A program made the translations under genes and the position numbers. This document shows, piece after piece, positions 50,236 to 60,899 of a stretch of DNA of 64,000 bases. The stretch lies in contig CM072517.1 in assembly GCA_036898135.1 (NCBI GenBank), positions 67,737,604 to 67,801,603 on the forward strand. Direction: 5' to 3'. The notes under the pieces are model-generated. The model saw nothing but the letters and a program-made list of their open reading frames with translations, searched no databases and had not been told where the DNA came from. Within the stretch, counting starts at the first letter, position 1; each line of letters starts with the position of its first letter. This stretch comes from Oncomelania hupensis (taxonomy: Eukaryota > Mollusca > Gastropoda > Littorinimorpha > Pomatiopsidae).

Positions 50236-51582
50236 AGAGAGAAAGGAAGAAGAGAGAGATCACTTCGCGATATCGCCTCTATGAGAAGTGATGTACGGTG
50301 GAGGAGTTACGTCCCTTCAACCTCACATGGGCTTGCTTTCGGTTCTTAGTCTCTTGTCTATATATGGGGGTTTTTAATTATATTTTTAAAAAATGTTTTA
50401 GACCGCGATTTTCACCTTTTGCTGTTGAAAATGTTTTAAATAAGGCTTTTCAAATTTGAGAAATTTTTTTTTATGCACATCTGTTTATTTTTTCATGACT
50501 TGCTGCCTCTTGACCGTAAGGGTGTTATCAGTGCTTCCTAAATTGTAACCCGTGATTTGGGTGGCTTTTGCATTGTTTTGTTGCTTGAAATAAACAGTAT
50601 GTGTAAGATAAATTGAGTTAAAATAAAAATAATAATAATATTTTTTTTAAAACCGTCTAGAATATGTGTCATACATGCGTCATTTATTTTTTGTTCCGTA
50701 TGGGGTCACACAGCATACGGATTGATTGGCAGTTTTAGTGTGTATAATTTATGTGTGTGTGTGTGAGTGTGGGTGTGTGTGTGTGTGATATAGAAAGAGA
50801 TGGAGATCGAAATATAAATAAAGATATTGACTAATTCGAAACGTAAATCTAGTTGTGCACACGGAAATTCATTTATTTACAAAAATATGCTTCGATTGAT
50901 TTCAACATAATAATTAGGGTACGTAATAATTATACTCTCTCTCTCTCAGTCAGTCTTCTCTCTCTCTCTCACATTATTGTGTAAGTAATTCTTAAAACCC
51001 ATTCAATAAGTTTGTTCAGTTTGTAGTGTTCTGCCATTTTTCGAATTATTTGATGACCTTGATCGGTAGTCTTCGTTGACTACTCGAATGATCAAATTTG
51101 CATGTTTTGAAAGGACAGATGTTGCATTTGTCCTGATTATAAATTCAATGTCAATAGATGTTTTATGGGGTAGTGTTATATATATTTAGCAAATTACTTA
51201 AATGCACAAGCTTATTTTATACCTAAGATACAGAAAAGCCGGTGTGCTTAGACAGAGGATGACACATGACAGCAAACGGCCAGAGGGCACCCCTTTTTAG
51301 TTCTACTGTGGCTTAATTGACACTGACAATGACAGTAGTGAGTAGGCGTACTTTTTATTGATACTGAACTAAATTCAAGTTAATTATCACTAAGTACTGA
51401 CCCTACACACAACCTTTATTAATTCCTTGGGCTAATCCAAACCGTTTCTTACACGAAACATCACCTTAGTTCCAATCCGTCTTGTATCATTGACAACCAT
51501 TCATTGACAGGTCTTGGTCATCATAATTCATTCATATCACGATTCTTGTCTGTCAGAATAGATCTACAATTTCTTCAAGAAT
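50236..51582. other. 1.3 kb of intron without recognised gene
   Basis: AT-rich, with GT (50752-50790) and TC (50936-50970) patches. Nothing coding was recognised. Confidence 0.45.
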
Positions 51583-51692
51583 TTACCGTTCTTGTTCCTT
51601 TGGGAAACGAAAAAAACTCTTCCCCTTGCATGCAGCCTTTAATCGTGCATTTGTGCAGTTCAAAGCTGCACAGTGGTCACCGTAACTGCTCC
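51583..51692 (-). pseudogene. Second THAP zinc-finger fragment
   Basis: - strand frame SYGDHCAALNCTNARLKAAC and then KGKSFFRFPKEQER before a stop. It has the C-x4-C pair and the F-x-F-P motif of a THAP domain but stops just where the conserved Trp should follow. It differs clearly in sequence from the THAP ORF at 26018-26248. It may be a single exon or a transposase relic. Confidence 0.55.
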
Positions 51693-51830
51693 TGCGATTT
51701 TTTTTCCCCCTCTCCATCAGATCTTCGCTCTGTGAAGCAGGCCTTTTCACACATGTTACAATCAAGTCGCATAACTCTTGACGCGTCATCACACCGATGG
51801 CGTCACTGCGCGGTCTATATATTCCTGGTC

Positions 51831-52180
51831 TATGGTGTCAAGCCAGTCCATTCTCGAATGTAGTCCTCTCACCTCTTTTTCTGTCTCCCTCTTCTTTTAC
51901 CTCCTTGCACTGTGCCTTGCAGGATGGTCTTTGCCTGACGCTGAGCTCTGGTGGGGTGGCCATACCATCGGAGTTTCTGTTTCTTCACCACTGTGAGCAG
52001 GTCATCGTGTTGTCCAATGGCTTGTGTGATGATATGTCAGACTTCGTCGTTGGTGATATGCTTGGTATAGGAAATGCCCAGAAGTCTTCTGTAGCCATCT
52101 CCATGCTTTGTATTCTTCATTGTAAGTACTCTATGAGGGTCCATGTTTCGCAAGCGTATAGGAGGATGGAGATTGAACGG
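51831..52180 (-). pseudogene. RTE LINE fragment, decayed
   Basis: - strand C-terminal region (IQSMEMATEDFW-like, QHDDLLTVVKK-like) with stops and deletions. It lacks the 3' tail, so it is not simply a 5'-truncated insertion. Confidence 0.75.
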
Positions 52181-52219
52181 GTCTAAAATGTGACACTCTA
52201 TAAAACACTCGCTGTTCTA

Positions 52220-52647
52220 TCCTATCCTATCCTATCCCATAACCCGAAGGTCGTAGGGGCACCACAGATGATCGTTTAACCAGCATACTCCATCTTTCTC
52301 TGTCCTCAGCAGCCCTCATGGCTTCGCTCAGTGTCAAACCAGTCCATTCTCGAATGTTGTCCTCCCACCTCTTTTTCGGTCTCCCCCTTCTTCTACCTCC
52401 TTGCACTGTGCCTTGCAGAATGGTCTTTGCAAGGCCTGATGATCTGGTGACGTGGCCATACCATCGGAGTTTCCGTTTCTTCACCACTGTGAGCAGGTCA
52501 TCGTGTTGTCCAATGGCTTGTGTGATGGTCTGTCGGACTTCGTCGTTGGTGATGTGCTGGGTATAGGAAATGCACAGAAGTCTTCTGTAGCACCTCATCT
52601 CCATGCTTTGTATTCTTCGTTGGAGATCTGCTGTGAGGGTCCATGCT
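52220..52647 (-). mobile_element. RTE LINE 3' insertion with 11-bp TSD
   Basis: 428 bp with the ATAGG-type tail at 52220-52236 and an intact C-terminal frame (RRIQSMEMRCYRRLLCISYT, KKRKLRWYGHVTRSSGLAKT, ending SGYGIG). It is flanked by TCGCTGTTCTA at 52209-52219 and 52648-52658. A recent 5'-truncated insertion. Confidence 0.9.
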
Positions 52648-52727
52648 TCGCTGTTCTAGCTCTGGACAAATCCTTCAACTGGCGTGATGAAGATGAACTT
52701 TTCACTCTCTTGCCCAAAGCGTGTATG

Positions 52728-52794
52728 CGTGTGTGCGCGCGCGTATGTGTATGTTGTGGGTACGCGCGAGCGCGCATGTGTGTGTGTGTGTGTG
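52728..52794. repeat. GT/GC-rich dinucleotide tract
   Basis: Degenerate GT repeats with alternating GCGC stretches (about 52734-52782), a pattern that favours Z-DNA. Confidence 0.7.
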
Positions 52795-53079
52795 GACTAA
52801 ATGGACTTTATATGGCACGATAGGGTGGTTGATTTGTTGTTTAGGAGGTGGAGAAATCAGATTACTGTAGTGTGTTGTGTGACACACCTCTGCAGTTTCG
52901 GTACTTCAATAGTGACACTCTAGCCAGCAAACAAACCTGACATTCGTATTATAGATCATGCCAATACTGAATAGCCTAAAATTTGTTGTCGAAGTGGCCA
53001 CACGTTATAATTCTTTCTTAAACATCTGCTATAACCAGTAATTTCACAAATAGCCTACATGCCTTTGTGTAATGCTCTA

Positions 53080-53165
53080 TATGCTATACTATTCCGTAAC
53101 TCGGAGGTCGTTGCTTTACTACAGATGACCGTTTAACCAGCGTACGCCATCTTTCTCTGGGCGAA
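53080..53165 (-). pseudogene. RTE LINE 3' terminus, decayed
   Basis: Antisense words TCCGTAACTCGGAGGTCGTT, CAGATGACCGTTTAACCAGC and CCATCTTTCTCTG match the family 3' end. About 85 bp remain. Confidence 0.7.
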
Positions 53166-53225
53166 GTAATGCTCTAACCGAACAACACTGCTAGTTTGGG
53201 TAATTGGCTCTTTAGGGCTAATGTA

Positions 53226-53957
53226 TGACGGCCTACTAGCGCCAAAACCGAGAGTTACCATTATCATGAGATAATTAAAATTATCACGTGTTCTGTGTAA
53301 TTTACAGAGATATCGGTAATCCGCAGTTTTAATTAATAATTATCAGTATTTTCCACGCTTTCCTAGCGACAAAATCTGATAATTACAAATATCATGAGAT
53401 AATTACAATTATCAAGAGATAATTACAATTATCAAGCGATAATTACAATTATCACTGAAAATTATAAATATCAAGATGAGCATGCGCGGCCCGATACGCG
53501 ATGCGCATGCGCGGCAGAGCCACTGGTCCCATCACGCCTGGGGTTTTGGCCCTAGTAAAGCGTGGCCAAAACTGAAAATTAGTAATTAACACTGTGAATT
53601 ACCGGTATCTCTGTGAATTACACAGAACACGTGTTAATTACAATTATCACTGATAGGTAAGTTTTGCAGGTTTTGACGCTAGTAAGCCGCCTTACCAGAA
53701 TTAAGCTTGATCACGTGAAAATTATAATTATCAAGTGAAAATTGTAATTATCATGTGATAATTACAATTTTCAGTTTTGGCGCATTTCCAGGCGGATTGA
53801 TAGGGCCAAAACTGAAAATTAAACATGATCACACGAACATATTTGTAATTTTCAATGACAATTGTAATTATCTCTTGATAATTGTAATTATCCCATGATA
53901 TTTGCAATTATCACATGATAATTGTAATTATCAGGTTTTGGCGCTAGTAGGCCGCCA
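53226..53957. mobile_element. Foldback MITE with TA target site
   Basis: Ends are inverted repeats, TGACGGCCTACTAGCGCCAA on the left and (reverse complement) TGGCGGCCTACTAGCGCCAA on the right. They are flanked by TA dinucleotides (53224-53225 and 53958-53959), the Tc1/mariner-type target. The interior is built of GATAATTACAATTATCA-like palindromic units plus at least three decayed internal copies of the GGCC..CTAGTA..GCC end. No ORF. Confidence 0.8.
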
Positions 53958-53959
53958 TA

Positions 53960-54554
53960 CTAATGCACATGAAGTTTGTGTCTGGACTGCAACTCATTGG
54001 ACTGTCACGGCGGCTGGGTACAAGTCTCGCTGGGTAACTGTCAACCAGTGTCGTGATCGGCTCTAGAATGGTGTGGGAGAGAACACGATTCAGGGTGAGG
54101 GTTGCGTAATTGACCAACTGTGGGGAGGTCATTACAACGTTGATATGTTTGTGTGTGCGTGCGTTTGTGTGTGTTATGTTGAGACGCGCATAATGGTGCG
54201 TGTGAAATGCGCACGATATTATGTGTGACGCGCGCGATAGATCTGTTCATTTTATTTTGCAAGGCATGCAGTAATAGAGTGTATTTATATTTGATTTGAT
54301 TTTGCGTTGTTATTAGTAGAGGCTTTGTGTAACGTTGGTGTTTTTAGTTGGTCGATATTATTTGAGAATTTTCGAGAATTGGTTGTTTACTATCGATCGA
54401 AGCGTATGGATTGTTCTGTTGGTAACCATGGAAGCTTCCATTCCAAATAGGGTTGTGTGACGTGAGACAGTGATGATGAAATTAATTTTGATTGGTTGTG
54501 GTGTTTCATGCAGGATATTCTCGTTTGTTCCCGAGTATGTAGAGACTATATAAG
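53960..54554. other. Intron sequence, upstream of family Y repeat
   Basis: No gene recognised. ACTATATAAG at 54545-54554 is a TATA-like box just before the family Y repeat. Confidence 0.45.
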
Positions 54555-54814
54555 TGCCGCACTGTTTCAAAATAGATAGTGTGTTGATAGCTGTGTGTTG
54601 AAAGTAAAAAGTTGAGAGTGGAAAAAGCGATTGTATGCAGTTGTTGATGTGTGCTGAATAAAAGTGGAAAACTACATACGAAGACTCAGTGACTTGTATG
54701 CTGATTGAACGGGTTGCGTGGATAATCGAATCCGAACTTACACTCATCAGGAGAATTCACGCATTGGGGCTGAATCTACTACTGATAGAGGACACCAACA
54801 TCGAACGAGTGTAA

Positions 54815-54820
<6 letters not shown>
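54555..54820 (+). repeat. Dispersed LTR-like repeat (family Y), copy 2
   Basis: Aligns with 22586-22840 from TGCCGCACTGTTTCAAAA to AACATCGA. It contains GCTGAATAAAAG, a polyadenylation-like signal. The TATA-like box sits directly upstream; in copy 1 that position is occupied by the TA microsatellite. Confidence 0.7.
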
Positions 54821-54849
<29 letters not shown>

Positions 54850-54905
54850 TGTGTGTGGGTGGGTGTGTGTGTGTGTGTGTGTGTGCGTGTTTGTGTGTGT
54901 GTGCT
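54816..54905. repeat. (GT)n microsatellite
   Basis: About 90 bp of GT repeats with GGGT interruptions, just 3' of CREP exon 2 on the gene strand. Confidence 0.95.
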
Positions 54906-54922
54906 TGCGTGCTTTCCCTTAC

Positions 54923-55074
54923 CGCTGACTTGAAGAAAAACAGTCCGACGCAAGACAACGTGAGTGGCTCCGGAGTTAGAGTAGATGTGAACCTCTACCG
55001 TGTAATTTCCCGAATCACCTGCCACCAATGTGTGTAGAGTGATGCCAGCATTTCCGGTAGCCGACACTCGGTTC
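54923..55074 (-). CDS. CREP-like immune lectin, exon 2 (Ig1 end)
   Basis: 152 nt from the acceptor TTTTTTTTTTAAAG to the donor AGCG/GTAAGG. It reads NRVSATGNAGITLHTLVAGD then SGNYTVEVHIYSNSG and RTVFLQVS, the second half of an Ig-like domain with D-S-G-N-Y. The usual Cys after Y-x is replaced (YTVEV), as in the first Ig domain of many snail VIgL proteins. Entry phase 2 and exit phase 1 match exons 1 and 3. Confidence 0.8.
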
Positions 55075-55084
55075 CTTTAAAAAA

Positions 55085-55115
55085 AAAATCATCATTATCG
55101 TCGTCATCGTCATCG

Positions 55116-55204
<89 letters not shown>

Positions 55205-55236
55205 GTCGTCGTCGTCGTCATCATCATCATCAGCAT

Positions 55237-55267
<31 letters not shown>

Positions 55268-55320
55268 AGCATCATTATCACCATCATCATCATCTTCTTC
55301 TTCTTCTTCTTCTTCTTCTG
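55085..55320. repeat. (CAT)n with CGT, CAG and CTT blocks
   Basis: About 235 bp of ATC/TCA repeats with CGTCGT, CAGCAG and CTTCTT blocks, directly upstream of exon 2's acceptor on the gene strand. Expansion here could affect splicing. Confidence 0.95.
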
Positions 55321-55397
55321 CTTCATATTTGAAGGATAAATGTTTGTACCTGAGAATGTGTTAGCATGCCTGTTGGTACATGGTACAGGTCGCTTTC

Positions 55398-55399
<2 letters not shown>

Positions 55400-55447
<48 letters not shown>
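55400..55447. repeat. (TTA)n microsatellite
   Basis: About 48 bp of TTA repeats followed by a T-rich stretch to 55498. Confidence 0.95.
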
Positions 55448-55754
55448 TTATTTTTTTTATTTTTTTTTATTTTTATTTTTTTTATTTTTATGTATTTGTT
55501 ATTTGTCTATTTTACAGAGAGCCAAGATCTCATGGCATTTTCATATCACTGACTGACTGAGGTTGTTGTTGTTGTTGCTGTTGTTGTTGTTGGAGTTGTT
55601 TAACACCAGTTTCTACCATATCATAATAATTGTACTTCCTTTCAGTGTTATATCTTAAACATTACCTAAATCGCTGCAGAGATTTTATAAAGGATCGCTC
55701 ACCTAATAAAATCGCTGATCACAGGTCTTTGAACGCACACCATATAGCATTCAT

Positions 55755-55759
55755 TAGTG

Positions 55760-55795
<36 letters not shown>

Positions 55796-55811
55796 CTAGT
55801 AGTAGTAGTAT
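55755..55811. repeat. (TAG)n microsatellite
   Basis: About 55 bp of TAG repeats with one CTA-type interruption. Confidence 0.93.
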
Positions 55812-56195
55812 TTGTCACAAACAGTATTTTGTGTGTGTGTGTGTTTTTTTTTTAAATTTTTATTTCACTTATACATGACTGCAAGCGCACGCACACGCAG
55901 ACGCAAACACAGCAATACAAGTTTAACACGTTTGGCTATTCACACTTTTCTGCTATCCTATGCACCAACGGGAATCCCCTCTAAAATACTTCCGATTTTT
56001 TTTCTCCGCGTGTTTTAGTGAGTTATTTCCAAATATTCAAGAATAATAACATGTGTCACTGGCCACCTGTATCGTACCCTCACATATTTTTATTTTTTTT
56101 GCTGCAGTTTATTATCCCTTTCTATCGCCAGTGGCGCGCCTAAACCCTACCTACCTAACATTATTTGTGAATTTTTGAAAAATATTCAGAAAAAC

Positions 56196-56306
56196 ATAAC
56201 GCCCAGATGCTGGCTCGAACCCACACCTGTCAGGCGCCATTGGTTTCTGGCTTGTGGACAAGGCAAGTTAGTCCCGCCTTAGCCCACTTGGCCACAACGC
56301 TAGCCT
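56196..56306 (-). mobile_element. tRNA-like (class II) SINE head or pseudogene
   Basis: On the - strand: GTTGTGGCCAAGTGGGCTAA (Ser/Leu-type A-box region) and, about 60 bp later, GTGGGTTCGAGCCAGC (B box), followed by ATCTGGGCG. It could be the head of a tRNA-Ser/Leu-derived SINE. It does not fold cleanly, so no functional tRNA is called. Confidence 0.5.
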
Positions 56307-57445
56307 AACATTGTCAGTTACTTCGTGTTTTGTGAAGGTTGCGACGGCGAATATGGAAAACTACAAGAGTTTTCAGGTCCTGTTTCACTTTCTGTCGATG
56401 ATCGACGCACCTCCGAAGTCGCCACAAATACAGGCCTCTACAATTGTTTTTTGCATTCTTTCACTGAGCATGTACTTCCTCCACCGTTTTTATACTTATC
56501 CCACTCGTTTTCTGGCTCTAACAATCGTCGTTTTCGGCAATTTGCCATATTTAAAAGTCACGCATCAAGCTTTGATAAAAGCAAAACAAGCCAAACCGGA
56601 ACTTGGTTTCATATAACCTCGTTTTAATTTATAATGGCGATACCCACGAGTTTTTATGAGAGGTGCCGGAAAGTTGTGAATTGGGGTAGATGGAAAAGAT
56701 AGATGAGCGTGTAGTGTGCCTATGTAGTGAGTACTGCATTACGCCAGTTAGTTTTGTGTTAGGCCAGAATCACGTGCGTTTTCACTTTTTTTGCAATTTG
56801 CTGTGTGCCGGCGTGTTATTGTATCGGGTGGGCATTCGAACATTGACCACTGAAGGGAACAGATGGTTCGTTGTTTTTTTTCGGGTAGCTTTTCTCTCTA
56901 GGAAAGCGAGTCGCGCCTGTGTTACTATCATTGTAGCCTGTCCAGGGCTGGAGGAGTCCGCGAACGATTCCTTGGATTCTTGTCGTTATTTGTTGTGTGT
57001 TGACTGCTTCCCGCACTACCACAAGCTGTTGAGGTAAATATCCAATTTATCGGTTGTGTGTCGTTGCGTTCGTGAGCGCGGCGGTGCTGGGTGGTGTTGG
57101 GTGAAGATGGACTGTAGTGTAGGGTATTTGTGCATTGGAATACGTGTTATAAAATCCAAGTTAAAGGATAAAATCTACTTATATCCTGTGTTGATCTAGA
57201 CTACATTATTTCTTTTCTCCCGGTATTTTTGTTTCTTTTTCTTTTGAAATGTTACTTAGCATAACGTTGGAGGCCTTGGAATATTGTATTATTAGAGTAC
57301 GCTCTCTAGCATGGTCGAATAGGCCTATTTTAAACTGGTGAGTTGACCTGCTGTCCCGTTTATTGGTATGGCTCATAATGGCAAAAGGGTTTGAAAATGC
57401 TCAGACGTGGATACTAAATCAAAGTAATGCTTATTGAATTTTATA
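56307..57445. other. 1.1 kb with two long but unrecognised frames
   Basis: + strand frames at 56311-56616, 56325-56627 and 56690-57037 are longer than expected by chance, but the first two overlap in different frames. The third ends ...SRYLLCVDCF-like before a donor-like GAG/GTAAAT at 57031. No domain recognised; possibly part of an unidentified element. Confidence 0.3.
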
Positions 57446-57489
57446 TAATACTAGTGGTTTTGTACCCTGGCAAGCCAGGGTACACAGGT

Positions 57490-57795
57490 TCCCATACCCT
57501 CCACCCCCTTGATATCTCCCCGTCCCCCTCCCCATGATGGCTCACCATACCCCTTTAATACCTCCCCGAACCCACTTGATACCTCCCCATACCCCCTTGA
57601 TACCTTCCGTACCCCCCTTGTAACCTACCTGTACCCTCCTTGATACTTCCCGATTGATCGTTTCGCAGGTATGGATGAAAGGAATAGACCATCCCCATAC
57701 CCCCTTATATATACCCGTATCCCCGTTATGCCTACCCATGCCCCTTTAAACATACCCGTAGCCCCCTTTTATCTACACGTACCACCCCATCCCGA
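57490..57795. repeat. Degenerate CCTTGATACCTCCCCATACC minisatellite
   Basis: C-rich units of about 20 bp (CCCCCTTGATACCTCCC-like) repeated imperfectly. Confidence 0.75.
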
Positions 57796-57799
57796 TCCT

Positions 57800-57802
<3 letters not shown>

Positions 57803-57862
<60 letters not shown>

Positions 57863-57927
57863 ATATAGAATAATACAAATAGAAATCATAAAAAACACCA
57901 AGGTTTTAAAAGAAAATTTGATATAAG

Positions 57928-57963
<36 letters not shown>

Positions 57964-57976
57964 TGATAATTAGTAT

Positions 57977-58013
<37 letters not shown>

Positions 58014-58031
58014 TTATAAATAATAATACAT

Positions 58032-58083
<52 letters not shown>
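57803..58083. repeat. (AAT)n cluster with TAG block
   Basis: AAT tracts at 57804-57860, 57931-57962 and 58034-58082, and a TAG tract at 57973-58012. Confidence 0.93.
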
Positions 58084-58196
58084 TAAAATTAAAATAAGAA
58101 TAATAACAATAAATAAGTTAAAAGTAAAAAGCCTAAATTAAAAAGAAAAATATCCATATTGTAGAGTTAAAAAAAAACACATAAAAAAAAAATATG

Positions 58197-58268
58197 GCCC
58201 GCGGGAGATTCGAACTTGGGTCTCCTGCACGGTAGGCGAATGTCTTACTAAATCAGCCACCAAAGCTT
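58197..58268 (-). other. tRNA-like sequence (pseudogene or SINE head)
   Basis: - strand: GCTTTGGTGGCTGATTTAGT (A-box region), then CGCCTACCGTGCAGGAGACC, then AAGTTCGAATCTCCCGCGGG (B box and 3' stem). It is about 72 nt, close to a tRNA in length, but the acceptor ends pair poorly. The anticodon is unclear; probably not functional. Confidence 0.5.
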
Positions 58269-59086
58269 CGTATAAAGATCATCAATTTTTTGGTCTAAAT
58301 GGGAAAACATGCTGAAACCTCGAATCGATTTTTAATTAATCAAATTTAATTAGTTAAACACAAAATTTTGTAAGATTGGTGACATGAGTGCAAAAGTGTT
58401 TTGAATGGAAATAAAACTAAATTTGCGGTATTACAGAACGGCACGTGCTTGACACGGCCGGGTTGAATCGGAAGCGTGCGGAATGAGGCTATTGCAGTTT
58501 GAGGACATTTTGTTTATTTATTTATCTCAGAAACGGTTAAACGCTCGGTAAGGAAATGTCGGCTATAACGATTTGGCGGGTTTTGAGCGCATAACAGGCC
58601 GATCAGCAGCGCCCAGCACCTGCCCAGATCAGCGTCCATACCGGACAAACTTTACAGTAGAGGCGAAGAAGGACTTCCGGCTAAGCAATTTATATATATA
58701 GATATAAATCGAAATACTCGCAGAGCCGAACATACTAACCGACAGGTGGGTGCACGCTTTTTATAGTAAGTGAACCAAGGGAGACTACCACAGGTTTGTG
58801 TTTCTTTTTTTTCAAGCTACCATCCTGTACCTGCACTAGCTAGCTGTTGCGCTACCTTGCTTTACCCGTGGCCTTCCGTGTCATCGACTGGACGCTACGG
58901 CCGTGTCGTTCTTTGGGCACCGTAGAGGCCGTGACCACTCGGCGTATTCCAGAGGTCGCTGTCTTGGGACTGACGGGGGTCTGTGTTGTACTATGTGACT
59001 GTGGAGCCTCGATTGTCGCACTTGATCGTGTCATGGCTCGTTTAGTCAGACTTGACTGGCGTTGGACTATCGGCATTCGGACAGTT
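58269..59086. other. Stretch without recognised gene
   Basis: A + strand frame from 58847 runs through GC-richer DNA into the SINE at 59087, and a - strand frame (59076-58852) overlaps it. Neither shows a domain. Confidence 0.35.
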
Positions 59087-59288
59087 ACGGGGCCGGGTAG
59101 CTCAGTTGGTAAGAGCGTCTTGCTAGTAACCGAAAGGTCGCTGGTTCGAATCCCGGATTGGTCAACGTGTGATCATATTATTTTCCCCTTTACCAACAAC
59201 TGGCCCGCTGGTGTCAGTATAAATCGGTCCAGTAGTCACATATATGCGAAAGTGTCGTGTGACTAGTCTATAATCTACAAACAACAAA
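59087..59288 (+). mobile_element. SINE family B, with 10-bp TSD
   Basis: Near-identical to 32302-32496 (head GGCCGGGTAGCTCAGTTGGT, tail AATCTACAAACAACAAA). It is flanked by TCGGACAGTT at 59077-59086 and 59289-59298. Confidence 0.93.
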
Positions 59289-59546
59289 TCGGACAGTTGA
59301 GTATCCGTAGTTAACTGTTGTGTTGTGTGTTCGTATCTGTTTGTGCTTCGATTTAATTTGTGTGTGCATTATTGTTTACATATTACAAAAATAAAAATAA
59401 AAACTCTTAAATTTGAGCAGTTGTTTTCTGGTCTTGGTTCCATTTTTTTTTTCTCAAATAGATTTTTGTCTTTCTTTTGGCCTATAGTGTGGACATGTGA
59501 GGGGAGGTGTTACTTAAGATACAGAACGTGACATTATTATGATGAT

Positions 59547-59581
<35 letters not shown>

Positions 59582-59758
59582 CATGGGTGTGTATGTTTTT
59601 GCTCGCGCGCCGGTATGTGTGTGTGCGCGTGTCTGTCCGTGTGTGTGTGTATCTATGTGTGTCTGTGTGTGTCAGTGTGACACTGAGATAACCAAGCTTT
59701 GATTAAATGTACGTATAGTCTCTACGTGCCGACCCGAAGAGATTCCACCTTTTTGTAC
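59289..59758. other. Intron sequence with GAT and GT tracts
   Basis: GAT repeats at about 59540-59582 and degenerate GT repeats at 59586-59675. No gene. Confidence 0.6.
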
Positions 59759-59923
59759 TCCCAGCCAATCTCATATTGTTGACGACGTATACAAGTACAA
59801 AAAGGTTACATGACATTACCTAAAGCAATAATCATTTAATGTCATGTAACCTTTTTGTACTTGACCCACAGCGAGGAGCGTTTTGTACTTGTTGCATCAT
59901 CAACAATATGAGATTGGCTGGGA
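59759..59923. repeat. Long interrupted hairpin
   Basis: Outer arms TCCCAGCCAATCTCATATTG (59759) and CAATATGAGATTGGCTGGGA (ending 59923). Inner arms CAAGTACAAAAAGGTTACAT (59791) and ATGTAACCTTTTTGTACTTG (ending 59864), around a CCTAAAGCAATAATCA loop. The loop matches the LINE-tail word. It is probably a small foldback element. Confidence 0.8.
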
Positions 59924-60139
59924 ATACTTTGATTTTGTTGTCATCAGTAGTTTGTTATTGTTGTTGTTGTGATGTTTTGTTTTTTCTTCAGGTCACCGAA
60001 GGCTTATATTGGATGCAATCAATCTAAACTTTCAACAACAAAAAAGACATAGATTTCTTTTCTGTCTAGCCATAGCGAGAGCCCTGCCTTTACACCACTT
60101 GGCTGAGTAACGAACGTGTGTAAAAGTCGGTGTGTGTTT

Positions 60140-60300
60140 CTGTTGGTAGGTCCGTCCCGCTGCAAACCATATCTCCAGATACATTGAACAGATTTTGTTC
60201 AAACTTGATAGGAACATTATCATGGTTAAGGGTCAGCTTTCCGTGGAAATCGACATCTGTTCTGTCTCAAAGTTCAAGGTCGCAGTGGTCAACTCTTAGA
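60140..60300 (+). repeat. Dispersed repeat family Z, fragment
   Basis: CATATCTCCAGATACATTGA, GTTCAAACTTGATAGGAACA, TTAAGGGTCAGC and AAAGTTCAAGGTCGCAG match the type of the AGGTCA-rich repeats at 36365 and 60900. Confidence 0.5.
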
Positions 60301-60548
60301 ATCCGAATCGGAATTTTTATTGTCCCAACAAACAGCTAGGAAAATATTTCTGCAGTGTACAACAATCACAGACAATAACATTGACACAAATGAATCAGAT
60401 GAAACATTACAATATCCTGGCGGACCTGGAAGTTTGTGAGAAATGGGATACACAACCATCCAAACATGAGACTGATTAAGCGCTCTATAGAAAACATGTG
60501 TGCACCACAAGCATGGAGCGCTGTAAATGCAAGAACAACGTTGCTTAC

Positions 60549-60756
60549 CCGAAGGTAGGGAAAGGCAGGAACTGTCCATGGACTATCATGGCTATCATTT
60601 CTTGAGACTGGCCATCAAAGATCCACTGGACATCGCCCAGGACGTCGACGGAAGAAAGCTGGTACTGCCATGAGAAGCTGGCACTGTCCCCGCTGCACGC
60701 GTAGATCACCATTCCGTCTGGGGGAGAGCTGCTCGCCCAGGTGGCACTCTGGACGC
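60549..60756 (-). CDS. CREP-like immune lectin, exon 1 found (Ig1 start)
   Basis: 208 nt from the acceptor CTCTTGGCAG to the donor TTCGG/GTAAGC. It reads VQSATWASSSPPDGMVIYAC then SGDSASFSWQYQLSSVDVLG, VQWIFDG, EMIAMIVHGQF and PFPTF. This is the first half of an Ig-like domain with the A-C-x-G and W-x-F segments seen in snail VIgL proteins. Entry phase 1 is usual after a signal-peptide exon, but none was found between here and the window end. Exit phase 2 matches exon 2 (GG+G gives Gly). Confidence 0.75.
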
Positions 60757-60899
60757 CTGCCAAGAGAACGGTTACATTTAAAGACGGCTTAAATACGAAA
60801 CAACATTGTTAACGAAAGAGAAGACAGCATCGGCCTTATGTATGGAACGGTCCATTAACAAATTGTCTCGGACACTAAGTTAACCTCATTATTGGTCAG

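Larger units (their letters stand above)
57446..58703. mobile_element. Composite repeat region with ACTAGTGG and TATATATAGAT ends
   Basis: Begins ATAATACTAGTGGTTTTGTA and ends CTTCCGGCTAAGCAATTTAT plus ATATATAGAT, end types often seen on abundant non-autonomous elements in invertebrates. It holds a hairpin (TACCCTGGC-AAGCC-AGGGTA), a minisatellite, AAT tracts and a tRNA-like segment. No inverted repeats or target duplication were proved, so the boundaries are tentative. Confidence 0.35.

Noticed and set aside
56311..57037. Frames of 100-115 codons as a gene
   Set aside because: Overlapping frames of similar length and no recognisable domain; could be part of an unknown element.
58847..59266. 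139-codon + strand frame
   Set aside because: Its second half is a SINE B copy and an opposite-strand frame overlaps the first half.
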